A stretch of 64,000 nucleotides of DNA from Kribbella soli (GTDB taxonomy: Bacteria > Actinomycetota > Actinomycetes > Propionibacteriales > Kribbellaceae), in contig NZ_SJJZ01000002.1 in NCBI RefSeq assembly GCF_004331345.1, forward strand, positions 1,612,001 through 1,676,000, in the 5' to 3' direction. The translations under genes were made by a program, and so were the position numbers. Below are positions 16,209-24,230 of the stretch, piece after piece (within the stretch, counting starts at the first letter, position 1; each line of letters begins with the position of its first letter). Under the pieces are notes generated by a model that saw nothing but the letters and a program-made list of their open reading frames with translations, did not search any database and was not told the origin of the DNA.

Positions 16209-16730
16209 ATGCCTGCCTTCCCCCGCTGGCTTTCCGTGCTGGGCGCCTTCTCGCTCGTGGCGACAGTTCTCGGCCTGGTCGCCCTCCTCGACACCCGTCA
16301 CCAACGCGCCCTCGCACAGGACTTTCTGGATATCGGTGTCGAGACGAGCGCCGACCAGGTCGCGGTGGCGGTCAAGGACGGCAAAGGCGGAAGCTACATC
16401 GACGAGGTCGAGGTGACATTCGTCGTGGCGACCAAGCGGCATGTCGCGACCCTTTCGAACAGCCTCGGCGATCCGGAAAGCAACGCCGACGGCCGCCACG
16501 CACCGGCGGCCGGAACGCGGTACGCGAGCCCCCTACGGATCGTCTACAAACCCGACGACCCGTCGCAAGTCATCGCTCTCGTAGACGCCGACTACTTCGT
16601 TTCCGACACCGGAACTCTGACTGGCATGGCAGCCGTTGTCTCCATCGGGGGCACCACCACCGTCGCCATCGCCTTCGGTTGGCTCGCGCACTGGCTACTG
16701 CTGTCAGGCAGAGCAGCGAGGTCCTTCTGA
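16209..16730 (+). CDS. DUF3592-like membrane protein
   Basis: 173 residues: an N-terminal transmembrane helix (about 8-28), an extracytoplasmic domain of about 110 residues, and a second helix (about 138-165) before a short tail. The middle shows the DUF3592 pattern, with VEVTFVVATKRHVATL, then ASPLRIVYKPDDPSQV near 110. The function of this family is unknown. ATG 16209 has AGAGG seven bases upstream; the longer frame from 16152 would run through RNA-like element C. Its last 139 bases overlap, on the other strand, the 3' end of the SRPBCC gene, which looks like a rearrangement junction. Confidence 0.78.
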   Translation: MPAFPRWLSVLGAFSLVATVLGLVALLDTRHQRALAQDFLDIGVETSADQVAVAVKDGKGGSYIDEVEVTFVVATKRHVATLSNSLGDPESNADGRHAPAAGTRYASPLRIVYKPDDPSQVIALVDADYFVSDTGTLTGMAAVVSIGGTTTVAIAFGWLAHWLLLSGRAARSF

Positions 16731-17125
16731 TTGGCGCGGCGCATGGCGGCAGACAGCAACGGCGCGGCGACACGGGCGAAGCCGGACGGCTCGCCGCGGT
16801 TGCGCAACGTCATCCGGGTGATCGCTTCGCCGGCCGACGACCACGCGTAGCTGGTCTCCATCGGGAACGGCCCCTGCGTCGTGCGCATCACCAGCCGTTC
16901 GAAGGGAATCAACTCGACCACCTCGTAGGTGTAGGCGAGTCGCCGTCCGAGGAAATGCGCGACGAAGTCCATCCGCGAGCCGACCGCGATCGGCGGCTCG
17001 GTGCGCCACTGGACCGATTCGATGTTCGCGTACCACTCGGGCGCGTTCGCCGGGTCCCCGACGTACGCCGCCACCTCGAGCACCGGCCGATCGATCACGA
17101 CCTCGGTGAACACGTCGACAGCCAT
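16592..17125 (-). CDS. SRPBCC (START-like) domain protein with aberrant C-terminus
   Basis: 177 residues; the first 140 form a polyketide-cyclase/START-like SRPBCC fold with a large lipid or ligand cavity: VDVFTEVVIDRPVLEVAAYVGDP, then the PEWYANIESVQW motif, GSRMDFVAHFLGRRLAY and the last helix AAPLLSAAMRRANQKDLAAL. The final 40 residues (PDSSSQCASQPKAMATVVVP onward) are low-complexity and are read antisense to the DUF3592 coding region. Homologues normally end a few residues after the last helix, so the native stop seems to have been lost. ATG 17125 follows GGAGG by four bases. Ligand unknown. Confidence 0.8.
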   Translation of the reverse strand: MAVDVFTEVVIDRPVLEVAAYVGDPANAPEWYANIESVQWRTEPPIAVGSRMDFVAHFLGRRLAYTYEVVELIPFERLVMRTTQGPFPMETSYAWSSAGEAITRMTLRNRGEPSGFARVAAPLLSAAMRRANQKDLAALPDSSSQCASQPKAMATVVVPPMETTAAMPVRVPVSETK

Positions 17126-17144
17126 CATCCCTCCTCGTCCCGAC

Positions 17145-17261
17145 TGTTGGCCCACCGGCCTCGTGTGGCCGCTGCTGATCGGTTTCTCGCTGGTGTTCCT
17201 CGTCTCGGTGGTGGTGTGGATCAGTTCGCGGGCAAGGCTGCGAGGGATCGGCCGGTCGTGA
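17145..17261 (+). pseudogene. Possible remnant of a small membrane protein
   Basis: The plus strand reads a plausible last transmembrane helix and basic tail, FSLVFLVSVVVWISSRARL then RGIGRS and a stop at 17261. It has no start codon or upstream domain and overlaps the end of the gene at 17221 on the other strand. It could be the cut-off 3' end of a lost gene or chance. Confidence 0.3.
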
Positions 17262-17850
17262 AGAAGTTGGTGACAGCAGCTGTCTCGGGGAGCTCGGTCA
17301 TCAGCCGGGTGGCACCGAACGTTGCGTTCCAGAAGTCGCCGGTCCGTGGTGTCCAGGGGCCGACGTATGCATACGGCTCCGGAATGTCGTCGTCACCAGG
17401 CGATACGCCGTAGTTGACCTCGTCCAAGGTGATGCCGACGTCGAAGTGCTCAGGCCAGAGAACGGGCGTTTGCAGCGGGTTGAGTGTCCGCAGCGCAGCG
17501 TCCCCGCGGACGAACGCGTCAGCGAGCAGCCGGGCCGCCGCGGGATCGACCTCGACCTGCTCGTCCGGGGAGATCTTCGGCCCGCCGGAGTAGACGTCGT
17601 CGAGCCGGTGCACGCCGACTCCGGCTGCCGCCGCAACCTCGGTGTATGTGCCGATCAGCGGGATCGATCCGGTCGGGGTGACAAGTGTGTCGGTCTCGAC
17701 CCTGAGGTGCGGGGCGTTGACGGTGCCGAATCCGCCCGGCACGATCCGCAACCTGATACCGCCGCCGTTGCGGTGCTGAGATCCGGCGAGGATCAGCTCG
17801 GCGACCCCGTGCAGCGCGCGTCGGGTTACGGCGAGCGAACGTTCGTCCAT
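17221..17850 (-). CDS. Conserved hypothetical protein
   Basis: 209 residues, soluble, without signal peptide or membrane helix. It has coherent segments such as GGIRLRIVPGGFGTVNAP, SIPLIGTYTEVAAAAGV and a C-terminal YAYVGPWTPRTGDFWNATFG, and ends in FFTTGRSLAALPAN. I do not recognise a family or catalytic motif. ATG 17850 is chosen for GGAGGAG nine bases upstream; a longer frame starts at 17892. It is divergent from the Rieske-TPP enzyme with 86 bp between starts, and that gap has TGTAACG on both strands (17867 and 17937-17931), so the two may respond to the same sigma factor and act in one process. Confidence 0.7.
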   Translation of the reverse strand: MDERSLAVTRRALHGVAELILAGSQHRNGGGIRLRIVPGGFGTVNAPHLRVETDTLVTPTGSIPLIGTYTEVAAAAGVGVHRLDDVYSGGPKISPDEQVEVDPAAARLLADAFVRGDAALRTLNPLQTPVLWPEHFDVGITLDEVNYGVSPGDDDIPEPYAYVGPWTPRTGDFWNATFGATRLMTELPETAAVTNFFTTGRSLAALPAN

Positions 17851-17866
17851 GACTGCAGTCTCCTCC

Positions 17867-17895
17867 TGTAACGCCTGGCCTGTGGCAGGCACTGA
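17867..17895 (+). promoter_or_regulatory. Candidate ECF promoter of the Rieske-TPP gene
   Basis: TGTAACG (17867-17873), 14 bases, GGCACTGA (17888-17895). The antiporter gene has TGTAACG, 15 bases, GGCACTGA at 21471-21500. The bases after TGTAACG also agree (YCTGRCC). The near-identical layout points to one sigma factor reading both; the local ECF sigma at 20603 is the obvious candidate. Confidence 0.5.
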
Positions 17896-17936
17896 CCCAT
17901 CAGAAGGTCCGTGTCGCGGAGGGTGGGAGACGTTAC

Positions 17937-19865
17937 ATGACGGCGAACTGGCATCGCGTGGATGAGGTCGACGTACCGACGGATGGACGAGTCCGCAGTG
18001 TCGTGGTGGATGGTCGAAGCATCGCGCTCGCTCGATGCGGGGTCCGGCTGGGTGCGCTGGAGAACAAGTGCCCGCATCAAGGCGGGCCGCTGGGTGAGGG
18101 CTCGATCGAGAAGGGTCTGCTGCGCTGCCCGTGGCATGGGTACGACTACGACCCGATCACCGGGCAGCCACCCGAAGGATTCTCCGACAGCGTTCCGTCG
18201 TACCCGGTGGACGAGCGCGCCGACGGTGTGTACGTGCAGTTGCCGGACCCACCGCAGCAGGTCCGGACGGTGGCCGACGTACTCGTCGAGACATTGGTTG
18301 CCCACGGCATCAGTCATGTCTTCGGCATGGTCGGGCACTCCAACCTCGGGTTCGCCGAGGCGATGCGCCGGGCCGAGGAACGCGGCGAGCTGACCTACAT
18401 CGGCATCCGGCACGAGGGCGCGGCCGCCTTCGCCGCCAGTGCCTACGGCAAGCTGACGGGACGCCCCGCGGCCTGTTTCGCGATCGCCGGTCCGGGCTCG
18501 ACCAACCTGCTCACCGGTCTGTACGACGCCAAGCTCGACGAGGCGCCCGTGGTCGCGATCTCAGGTCAGGTCCCGTCGAAGGTCCTCGGCCGCGGCGCGT
18601 TCCAGGACCTCGATCTCACCGCGGTCTTCAAGGACGTCGCGGTCTCCAGTACGGCGGTGCAGTCCGGCAGTGACCACGCCGAGCTGGCTGCACTGGCGGT
18701 CAAGCACGCGATCGACGGCCGCGGCGTCGCCCACCTGGTGCTGCCTGACGAAGTGCAGGTCCTGCCATCCGAGAGCCCGGCGAAAGGTCCTGCCGGACGG
18801 TTGTCGCGGCGGCGGATCCGGCCCGACGACGACACCTTGGCTCGGGCCGCTGCGATGATCGGCGACGCCCGACGACCAGTACTGGTCGTCGGACACGGCG
18901 CGCGCGGGGCAGAGGACCAGGTACGCGAGCTGGCCGAGCACCTGAACGCACCGGTCTTGACCACGTTCAAAGCGAAAGGTCTGGTGCCGGACACGCATCC
19001 GCTGGGTGCCGGGGTACTCGGCCGAAGCGGTACGCCGGTCGCCAGCTGGCTGATGAACGAGTCGGACCTGCTCATCGTGGTCGGCGCCTCGTTCTCGAAC
19101 CACACCGGCATCGCGGCCTACAAGCCGATCATTCAGATCGACGACAACCACACCGCGATCGGCCGCTTCGACGCCGTCACCGTCGACGTCCTCGGCGACG
19201 CCGGACTCGCCCTCGCCGCACTGACCGGCAGGCTCACCGACACGAAGGCGGAGGATCAGCGCCCCGACCTCGCCGAACGCTGGGCGATCTGGCGAGCGGA
19301 GAAGGCACGCCGGGTGAACGACGACCGCGGCCGCGGCGTCTCGGCTGCGGCCGTGTTCGACGCGCTCTCCCGGCACCTGCCGGCCGACGCCGTGCTGACT
19401 GTTGACGTCGGCAACCACGCCTACTCGCTCGGGCGGTACCTGGAGTCGAAGGGCCAGCCGGTGCTGATGTCGGGCTACCTCGGCTCGATCGGCTTCGGAT
19501 ACCCGGCCGCGCTCGGCGCATGGGCCGCCGCACCTAGCCGGCCGATCGTCGCGGTGACGGGCGACGGCGGATTCGGACAGTACGCTGCCGAGCTGACAAC
19601 CGCCGTGAAGTACGGCATCCCGATCAAACACGTGCTGCTCGACAACCACTCGCTCGGCAAGATCAGCAAGGAACAACTCGCCGCCGACTACCCCGTCTGG
19701 CACACCTCGCTACAGAACCCCGAGTGGGCGGCGTACGCCGAACTCTGCGGCGCCACCGGTATCCGCGTCACCCGCCGCGCCGAGCTCGACGACGCGATGA
19801 CCCAGCTCTTCGCCACCACCGGACCGGCCCTGCTCTGCATCGAGCAGGACGCCGAACTTCTCTAG
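17937..19865 (+). CDS. Rieske [2Fe-2S]-thiamine pyrophosphate enzyme fusion
   Basis: 642 residues. Residues 1-100 are a Rieske ferredoxin-type domain with both cluster motifs, CPHQG (Cys, His) and CPWHGYDYDP (Cys, His). Residues 110-642 are a complete acetolactate-synthase/pyruvate-oxidase-type TPP enzyme: the N-terminal domain with catalytic Glu in RHEGAAAFAA, a central domain, and the C-terminal diphosphate site GDGGFGQYAAEL with DNHS. The reaction is probably decarboxylation of a 2-oxo acid with electrons passed to the cluster, as in pyruvate oxidases or oxidoreductases, but the substrate is unknown. A flavodoxin-like gene follows nine bases downstream and may be the redox partner. ATG 17937 follows GGGTGGGAGA. 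Confidence 0.88.
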   Translation: MTANWHRVDEVDVPTDGRVRSVVVDGRSIALARCGVRLGALENKCPHQGGPLGEGSIEKGLLRCPWHGYDYDPITGQPPEGFSDSVPSYPVDERADGVYVQLPDPPQQVRTVADVLVETLVAHGISHVFGMVGHSNLGFAEAMRRAEERGELTYIGIRHEGAAAFAASAYGKLTGRPAACFAIAGPGSTNLLTGLYDAKLDEAPVVAISGQVPSKVLGRGAFQDLDLTAVFKDVAVSSTAVQSGSDHAELAALAVKHAIDGRGVAHLVLPDEVQVLPSESPAKGPAGRLSRRRIRPDDDTLARAAAMIGDARRPVLVVGHGARGAEDQVRELAEHLNAPVLTTFKAKGLVPDTHPLGAGVLGRSGTPVASWLMNESDLLIVVGASFSNHTGIAAYKPIIQIDDNHTAIGRFDAVTVDVLGDAGLALAALTGRLTDTKAEDQRPDLAERWAIWRAEKARRVNDDRGRGVSAAAVFDALSRHLPADAVLTVDVGNHAYSLGRYLESKGQPVLMSGYLGSIGFGYPAALGAWAAAPSRPIVAVTGDGGFGQYAAELTTAVKYGIPIKHVLLDNHSLGKISKEQLAADYPVWHTSLQNPEWAAYAELCGATGIRVTRRAELDDAMTQLFATTGPALLCIEQDAELL

Positions 19866-19874
19866 GAGAAAGCC

Positions 19875-20579
19875 ATGCCCGAGTACGACGACCTGCGCGC
19901 GCTGTACCTGAACTGCACCCTGAAGCGGTCCCCCGCCATCAGCCACACCGAGGGACTCATCGACGTCAGCCGGAAGATCATGGAGAAACAAGGCGTGCGG
20001 GTCGACGTGATCCGCGCGATCGACCACGACATCGCCACCGGCGTCTGGCCCGACATGACCGAACACGGTTGGGCCACGGACGCCTGGCCCGCGATCCAGG
20101 ACCAAGTGATGGCCGCCGACATCCTGGTGATCGCCGGACCGATCTGGCTGGGCGACAACAGCTCTGTCACCAAACAGGTGATCGAGCGCTTGTACGGCAA
20201 CTCCTCGATCCTCAACGAGCACGGGCAGTACGCGTACTACGGACGTGTCGGCGGCTGCCTGATCACCGGGAACGAGGACGGCGTGAAGCACTGCGCGATG
20301 AACATCCTCTACTCGCTGCAGCACCTCGGCTACACGATCCCGCCCCAGGCCGATGCCGGCTGGATCGGCGAGGCCGGCCCGGGCCCGTCGTACCTGGACA
20401 TGGACTCCGGCGGACCGGACAACGACTTCACCAACCGCAACACCACGTTCATGACCTGGAACCTGATGCACCTGGCGAGGATGCTGAAGGACGCGGGCGG
20501 CGTCCCTGCCTTCGGCAACCAGCGGTCCGAATGGGACGCCGGCTGCCGCTTCGACTTCGAGAACCCGGAGTACCGCTGA
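19875..20579 (+). CDS. Flavodoxin-like NADPH-dependent FMN reductase family protein
   Basis: 234 residues in the flavodoxin-like fold: LRALYLNCTLKRSPAISHTE (FMN-phosphate loop) at the N-terminus, ADILVIAGPIWLGDNSSVTKQ in the middle (the PIWLG flavin contact) and YYGRVGGCLITGNEDG, the other flavin loop. A C-terminal extension of about 60 residues ends in FDFENPEYR. Members reduce quinones, azo compounds or FMN using NAD(P)H, or carry electrons. AGGAG overlaps the stop of the Rieske-TPP gene and lies just before ATG 19875, so the two are translated from one mRNA. Acting as electron carrier for the Rieske-TPP enzyme is inference. Confidence 0.85.
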   Translation: MPEYDDLRALYLNCTLKRSPAISHTEGLIDVSRKIMEKQGVRVDVIRAIDHDIATGVWPDMTEHGWATDAWPAIQDQVMAADILVIAGPIWLGDNSSVTKQVIERLYGNSSILNEHGQYAYYGRVGGCLITGNEDGVKHCAMNILYSLQHLGYTIPPQADAGWIGEAGPGPSYLDMDSGGPDNDFTNRNTTFMTWNLMHLARMLKDAGGVPAFGNQRSEWDAGCRFDFENPEYR

Positions 20580-20602
20580 CCATTCTCCTGTACGGTCGGC
20601 CT

Positions 20603-21241
20603 GTGGGGGTGGTCCTGCCGACGGACGACGTCCTCGTCGACGGCCTGCGGGCCGGGGACGAGGAGATGTTCGCCTGCCTGCTGAACGGCTGGTCCGGGTC
20701 GATGGTCCGCCTGGCCCGGTCGTTCGTTTCAACCGCAGCCAGCGCCGAAGAGGTCGTCCAGGACACCTGGCTGGCCGTCTTCCAGGGCATCGAGCGATTC
20801 GAGGGCCGGTCCTCTCTGCAGACCTGGGTCTACCGGATCCTGATCAACATCGCCCGCAAACGAGGGTCCGCCGAGCAACGCACCGTGCCGTGGGCCAGTC
20901 TGGTCCCGGACCGGGACCCCACGGTCGACTCGAGCCGGTTCCGTGGCCCGCACGACCAGTACCCGGGCGGATGGCTGGCGTTTCCGGAGCGCTGGCCGTC
21001 GACCGAGGGCGAGGTCCTGGCCAACGAGGTCAGAGCGACCGTGGCGGCGGCGATCCAGAGTCTCCCGATCCGCCAGCAGGTGGTGCTGACGCTGCGGGAC
21101 ATCGACGGTCAGACGGCCGACGACGTCTGCGCTCTACTGGACATCTCGACGGCGAACCAGCGCGTCCTCCTGCACCGCGCACGGGCAGCGGTGCGCAGCC
21201 GCCTCGAGCGGTACTTCGCAGCAACCGGAGTCGAGTCATGA
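20603..21241 (+). CDS. ECF-type RNA polymerase sigma factor
   Basis: 212 residues. Region 2 is at about 18-85 (MVRLARSFVSTAASAEEVVQ, DTWLAVFQGIERFEG and TWVYRILINIARKRG) and region 4 at about 150-205 (LPIRQQVVLTLRDIDGQTAD and the helix-turn-helix DISTANQRVLLHRARAAV). GTG 20603 or the GTG two codons later is the start; the reading frame is open far upstream but not coding there. ATGA overlap with the small zinc-finger protein makes this a sigma/anti-sigma pair. TGTAACG elements upstream of nearby genes may be its targets. Confidence 0.9.
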   Translation: MGVVLPTDDVLVDGLRAGDEEMFACLLNGWSGSMVRLARSFVSTAASAEEVVQDTWLAVFQGIERFEGRSSLQTWVYRILINIARKRGSAEQRTVPWASLVPDRDPTVDSSRFRGPHDQYPGGWLAFPERWPSTEGEVLANEVRATVAAAIQSLPIRQQVVLTLRDIDGQTADDVCALLDISTANQRVLLHRARAAVRSRLERYFAATGVES

Positions 21242-21468
21242 CGTGTGCAGAGCTGGTCGAACTCGTCACCGCCTTCCTCGAAGGCGCGCTCGACCCGGAC
21301 ACCGAACGGCGTTTCATCGAGCACCTGGCGATCTGCGACGGCTGCGAGACGTACGTCGACCAGATGCGCCGTACCGTTGCCGAAGTCGGCCAGGTGGAAC
21401 CTGAGAGCCTCTCGGACGAGACCCGCGATCGCCTGCTCGAAGCGTTCCGCACCTTCCCGCGCGAGTGA
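21238..21468 (+). CDS. Zinc-finger anti-sigma factor
   Basis: 76 residues, starting with ATG inside the TGA stop of the sigma gene (ATGA). It begins MTCAELVELVTAFLEGALD, the typical first helix of zf-HC2 anti-sigma factors, followed by RRFIEHLAICDGCETYVDQ with the H-x3-C-x2-C zinc site. The C-terminus is a short acidic helix and has no membrane segment, so it is a soluble anti-sigma factor like RsrA-type proteins, which respond to thiol oxidation. Whether this one is redox-responsive is inference; it has Cys3 in addition to the two in the zinc motif. Confidence 0.88.
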   Translation: MTCAELVELVTAFLEGALDPDTERRFIEHLAICDGCETYVDQMRRTVAEVGQVEPESLSDETRDRLLEAFRTFPRE

Positions 21469-21470
21469 GC

Positions 21471-21500
21471 TGTAACGTCTGACCGCTCCACCGGCACTGA
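21471..21500 (+). promoter_or_regulatory. Candidate ECF promoter of the antiporter gene
   Basis: TGTAACG (21471-21477), 15 bases, GGCACTGA (21493-21500), matching the layout before the Rieske-TPP gene. The antiporter ATG is only six bases later, so the message would be leaderless. The element begins two bases after the anti-sigma stop codon. Confidence 0.5.
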
Positions 21501-21506
21501 ATCGAT

Positions 21507-22739
21507 ATGCCAGATGTGGAGTTCACCAATCTGTTCGCCGTCGTGCTGATCGCGCTGCTCGCTCCGCTGCTGCTCGGGCTGGCTCCGCGGCTGCGCGTGC
21601 CGGCTGTCGTGCTGGAGATCGTGGCCGGCATCGTGATCGGGCCACACGGCCTGGGACTGGTCAGCCTCGACGTGCCGCTGCAGATCGTGTCTCTGTTGGG
21701 GTTGGGCTTCCTGCTCTTCCTGGCGGGCCTGGAGATCGACGTCCACCAGCTTCGCGGACAGGTCCTGCGCCTGGCGGTGCTCGGCTATCTCGTGACCTTG
21801 GTGCTCGGCGGCATCGCAGGTGTCGGATTCTCCGCGGCCGGGTGGGTGCAGAGCGCGCTGCTGCTCGCCGTCACATTGTCGGCGACGTCGCTGGGGCTCG
21901 TCGTGCCCGTTCTCAAGGATGCACGCCAGGCCGACGGCGCGGTCGGACAGTTCACCATCGCGGCCGCGTCGGTCGCCGACTTCGCCGCCGTACTGGTGCT
22001 GTCGCTTGTGTTCTCGACCGAGGGCGGTAGCGCCGGTGAGCGGCTGGTGATGGTCGGCCTCTTCGCCCTCCTCGTGATCGTCACCGGATTCGTCGTCGCG
22101 ACAGCCGGCCGGTCGGAGCGGATCGGCGGCGTGCTGCTGCGGTTGCAGGACACGACGGCCGAGATCCGCGTCCGCGCGGCCGTCGTACTCCTGGTCGCGT
22201 TCGTCGCCCTGGCAGAACAGTTCGGGCTGGAGACGATCCTCGGCGCCTTCCTGGCCGGAGCCGTGGTCGGTCTCGTCGATCGCGACGCGGCCTCACATCC
22301 ACGCTTCCGCATCAAACTGGAGGCCCTCGGCTACGGCTTCCTCATCCCTGTCTTCTTCGTGACCAGCGGACTGCGCCTCGACCTGCGGGGACTCATCGAC
22401 GATCCGGCCGCGCTGCTGCGGGTCCCGCTGTTCCTGCTGGCGTTGCTGATCGTCCGCGGCGTGCCGGCGTACCTGTCGGTGCGGACTCTCGGCACCCGGT
22501 CGACGGCAGCGGTCGCGCTCCTGCAAGCGACCTCGCTGCCGTTCATCGTCACCGCGACCCAGATCGGCGTCCTCACCCGCCTGATGGCACCGGTCACCGC
22601 CGCAGCGCTGGTCTGCGCCGGCCTCCTGTCCGTCCTCATCTTCCCCGCAGCCGCACTCGCACTGCTCAGGCATCCCAGCGGAAGCGACCACGAGTCGTCC
22701 CTCCAGCCTCGGAGAACGCAGACCCGCATCGACGAGTGA
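21507..22739 (+). CDS. Monovalent cation:proton antiporter, CPA2 family
   Basis: 410 residues, about twelve hydrophobic helices in the Na+/H+ exchanger fold. Signs include VPAVVLEIVAGIVIGPHGLG (the first conserved helix and loop), FLLFLAGLEIDVHQLRGQVL, the half-broken helix region with ADFAAVLVLSLVF, and ETILGAFLAGAVVGLVDRD. It lacks the C-terminal RCK/TrkA-N domains of KefB-type proteins, so it is the short CPA2 type that exchanges K+ or Na+ for H+. It lies directly behind the sigma/anti-sigma pair with a candidate ECF promoter of its own (21471-21500), implying a role in pH or ionic stress. Confidence 0.9.
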   Translation: MPDVEFTNLFAVVLIALLAPLLLGLAPRLRVPAVVLEIVAGIVIGPHGLGLVSLDVPLQIVSLLGLGFLLFLAGLEIDVHQLRGQVLRLAVLGYLVTLVLGGIAGVGFSAAGWVQSALLLAVTLSATSLGLVVPVLKDARQADGAVGQFTIAAASVADFAAVLVLSLVFSTEGGSAGERLVMVGLFALLVIVTGFVVATAGRSERIGGVLLRLQDTTAEIRVRAAVVLLVAFVALAEQFGLETILGAFLAGAVVGLVDRDAASHPRFRIKLEALGYGFLIPVFFVTSGLRLDLRGLIDDPAALLRVPLFLLALLIVRGVPAYLSVRTLGTRSTAAVALLQATSLPFIVTATQIGVLTRLMAPVTAAALVCAGLLSVLIFPAAALALLRHPSGSDHESSLQPRRTQTRIDE

Positions 22740-23033
22740 TGCCCGACCCGAGCTGACTCCCGCACTCGCCGCGACGGGGCGCTGATGCACGCGAAGGAGC
22801 GGCACCAGCAGCCGCCGCCTGTGAAGTAGCTCCAATTTGGCGCGGTCAACACTGACACCGCGCTTCTTCGCCTCGGCACCGAACCGGCGCTCGTCGAGCA
22901 AGTCCTCTTGTGAGAACACGTGCGGGAGACGCAGCAGATCCACGGTCGAAGCCAAATGGCCTGGATCTAGGTGGGAGACCGCAGACATGTAGGGCAAGCG
23001 TCGTCTCTTCGGCGTGAAGACAGGATGGAGCAT
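22740..23033 (-). pseudogene. N-terminal remnant of an unknown protein
   Basis: The reverse frame from ATG 23033 (or 22988) reads VSHLDPGHLASTVDLLRLPH, then FSQEDLLDERRFGAEAKKRG and LELLHRRRLLVPLLRVHQRP, with natural composition. At about 22740 it runs into the antisense of the cation antiporter and becomes nonsense until a stop at 22293. The start of a protein therefore seems to have been joined to the antiporter's 3' end by a deletion. I do not recognise the family. Confidence 0.42.
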
Positions 23034-23417
23034 TGCAGTGGAGTCGAGCACACAGAAGGACTATGAGCGGGCGTCTGCCCGCGCGGCTCGATTCATTCAT
23101 GCTCAGCACCCGACGCCGCCTATTCGGCGGCTGCCTGACCTACGCTCCTCTCTGTTGAGCGCACGATTCTGTCCTGGGCGAGCACTCGAGACGACCGCAA
23201 CCGGGACCGCAACAGCAGGCGTCAGTTGCGATCTGGGATCGACATCGGTACCTGCTAGGCAACGGCACTCCTCAATCGTCAGAGGGCCGCTGTCGAACTG
23301 AAATGCAGACAGCCGATGGCCCGGTCCCGCACGGCGGGACCGGGCCATGGACATACGACAGATCGAGTGGCAGATTCGGGTACAGGTCGGGCAACAACAT
23401 GCCCGCAGGGGGCTGCG
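23034..23417. other. 384-bp intergenic region with a strong hairpin
   Basis: No supported gene on either strand. The only strong signal is the perfect hairpin at 23316-23348. The stretch 23095-23310 shows nothing recognisable. Confidence 0.5.
23316..23348. terminator. Perfect 15-bp hairpin, probable bidirectional terminator
   Basis: ATGGCCCGGTCCCGC (23316-23330) is exactly complementary to 23334-23348 around a three-base ACG loop. There is no T-run on either side, as is usual for actinobacterial terminators. It lies 69 bases before the PH-SHOCT start and could equally insulate that gene or mark the end of an older transcript. Confidence 0.55.
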
Positions 23418-24230
23418 ATGGGCATCGTACGCGTCGTTGAGTGGAAGTTGGTCTGCACTCCTGAGGAGGCTGACGCGGCTGTACGCCGTGCATTCAGTCA
23501 GCTCGAACTGGGGCCTGAAGGCGAGCCTGGTCGCATCGTCGGGCGCACCAAGAGGTCCGTGTTGAAGAACCGGTGGGCGGCAGACGTCACCGTTGAGATT
23601 CAGCCGCTGGGTGCCGACACTATGGCATCGTGCACAGTCGAGATGCTCGGCAACAAGCATTTCGCCGTCCTGGGCGATCTTGCCGAAGCGGTAGGCGACG
23701 GCGTCTTTGACGATCGAGGTGTTGCTCCGGCCCTGGAGCGTCTCGGCAGGGCGAGCAGGCTGTTCGGGCTCAAGGAAGTGCGTCACCTGAGGAATCTGCT
23801 GCGCGCAAGCGAGGGAGTCCTGGAACTTGGGCAGGGCCAATACGAGGGCAAACAAGGACTCGTCGTTCTGACGACCGAACGCCTCTTCTTCCTCGAGAAG
23901 AGCCTCGGCAGCGAGACTGTTGAGGAATTCCCACTGAGAGTGATCACGTCCATGAGCGTGAACAAGGCGAGGACTGGCGAGACCCTCAAAATCTTCGCCT
24001 CCGGCAACCATGCTGAGATCAAGTCGATGATGCATGGCCAGGCGGACGCGGTGGTTCGCCGGTTTCACTCGCAGAACCAGCCCGCTCCCCATAGCGCAAC
24101 TGCCGTGGCACCTCAACAGGTAGATGATCCGATCGCCCAGTTGGAGCGGCTTGGCCAGCTCCGAGATAAGGGACTGGTGTCAACCGAAGAGTTCGAGGCC
24201 AAGAAGGCCGAACTGCTCGGCAGATTGTGA
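23418..24230 (+). CDS. PH-like and SHOCT domain protein
   Basis: 270 residues, soluble. The N-terminal 110 residues form an unassigned alpha/beta domain (RVVEWKLVCTPEEADAAVRR onward). The middle, about 130-215, resembles a bacterial PH domain: GQYEGKQGLVVLTTERLFFL, then ITSMSVNKARTGETLKIFAS and a closing helix. The C-terminus is a SHOCT motif (DDPIAQLERLGQLRDKGLVS, then EEFEAKKAELL), a short helical hairpin thought to aid oligomerisation. Such proteins are frequent on mobile or phage-derived DNA but their role is unknown. ATG 23418 has a weak GGGGG upstream; the longer frame from 23316 begins inside the hairpin and is rejected. Confidence 0.82.
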   Translation: MGIVRVVEWKLVCTPEEADAAVRRAFSQLELGPEGEPGRIVGRTKRSVLKNRWAADVTVEIQPLGADTMASCTVEMLGNKHFAVLGDLAEAVGDGVFDDRGVAPALERLGRASRLFGLKEVRHLRNLLRASEGVLELGQGQYEGKQGLVVLTTERLFFLEKSLGSETVEEFPLRVITSMSVNKARTGETLKIFASGNHAEIKSMMHGQADAVVRRFHSQNQPAPHSATAVAPQQVDDPIAQLERLGQLRDKGLVSTEEFEAKKAELLGRL

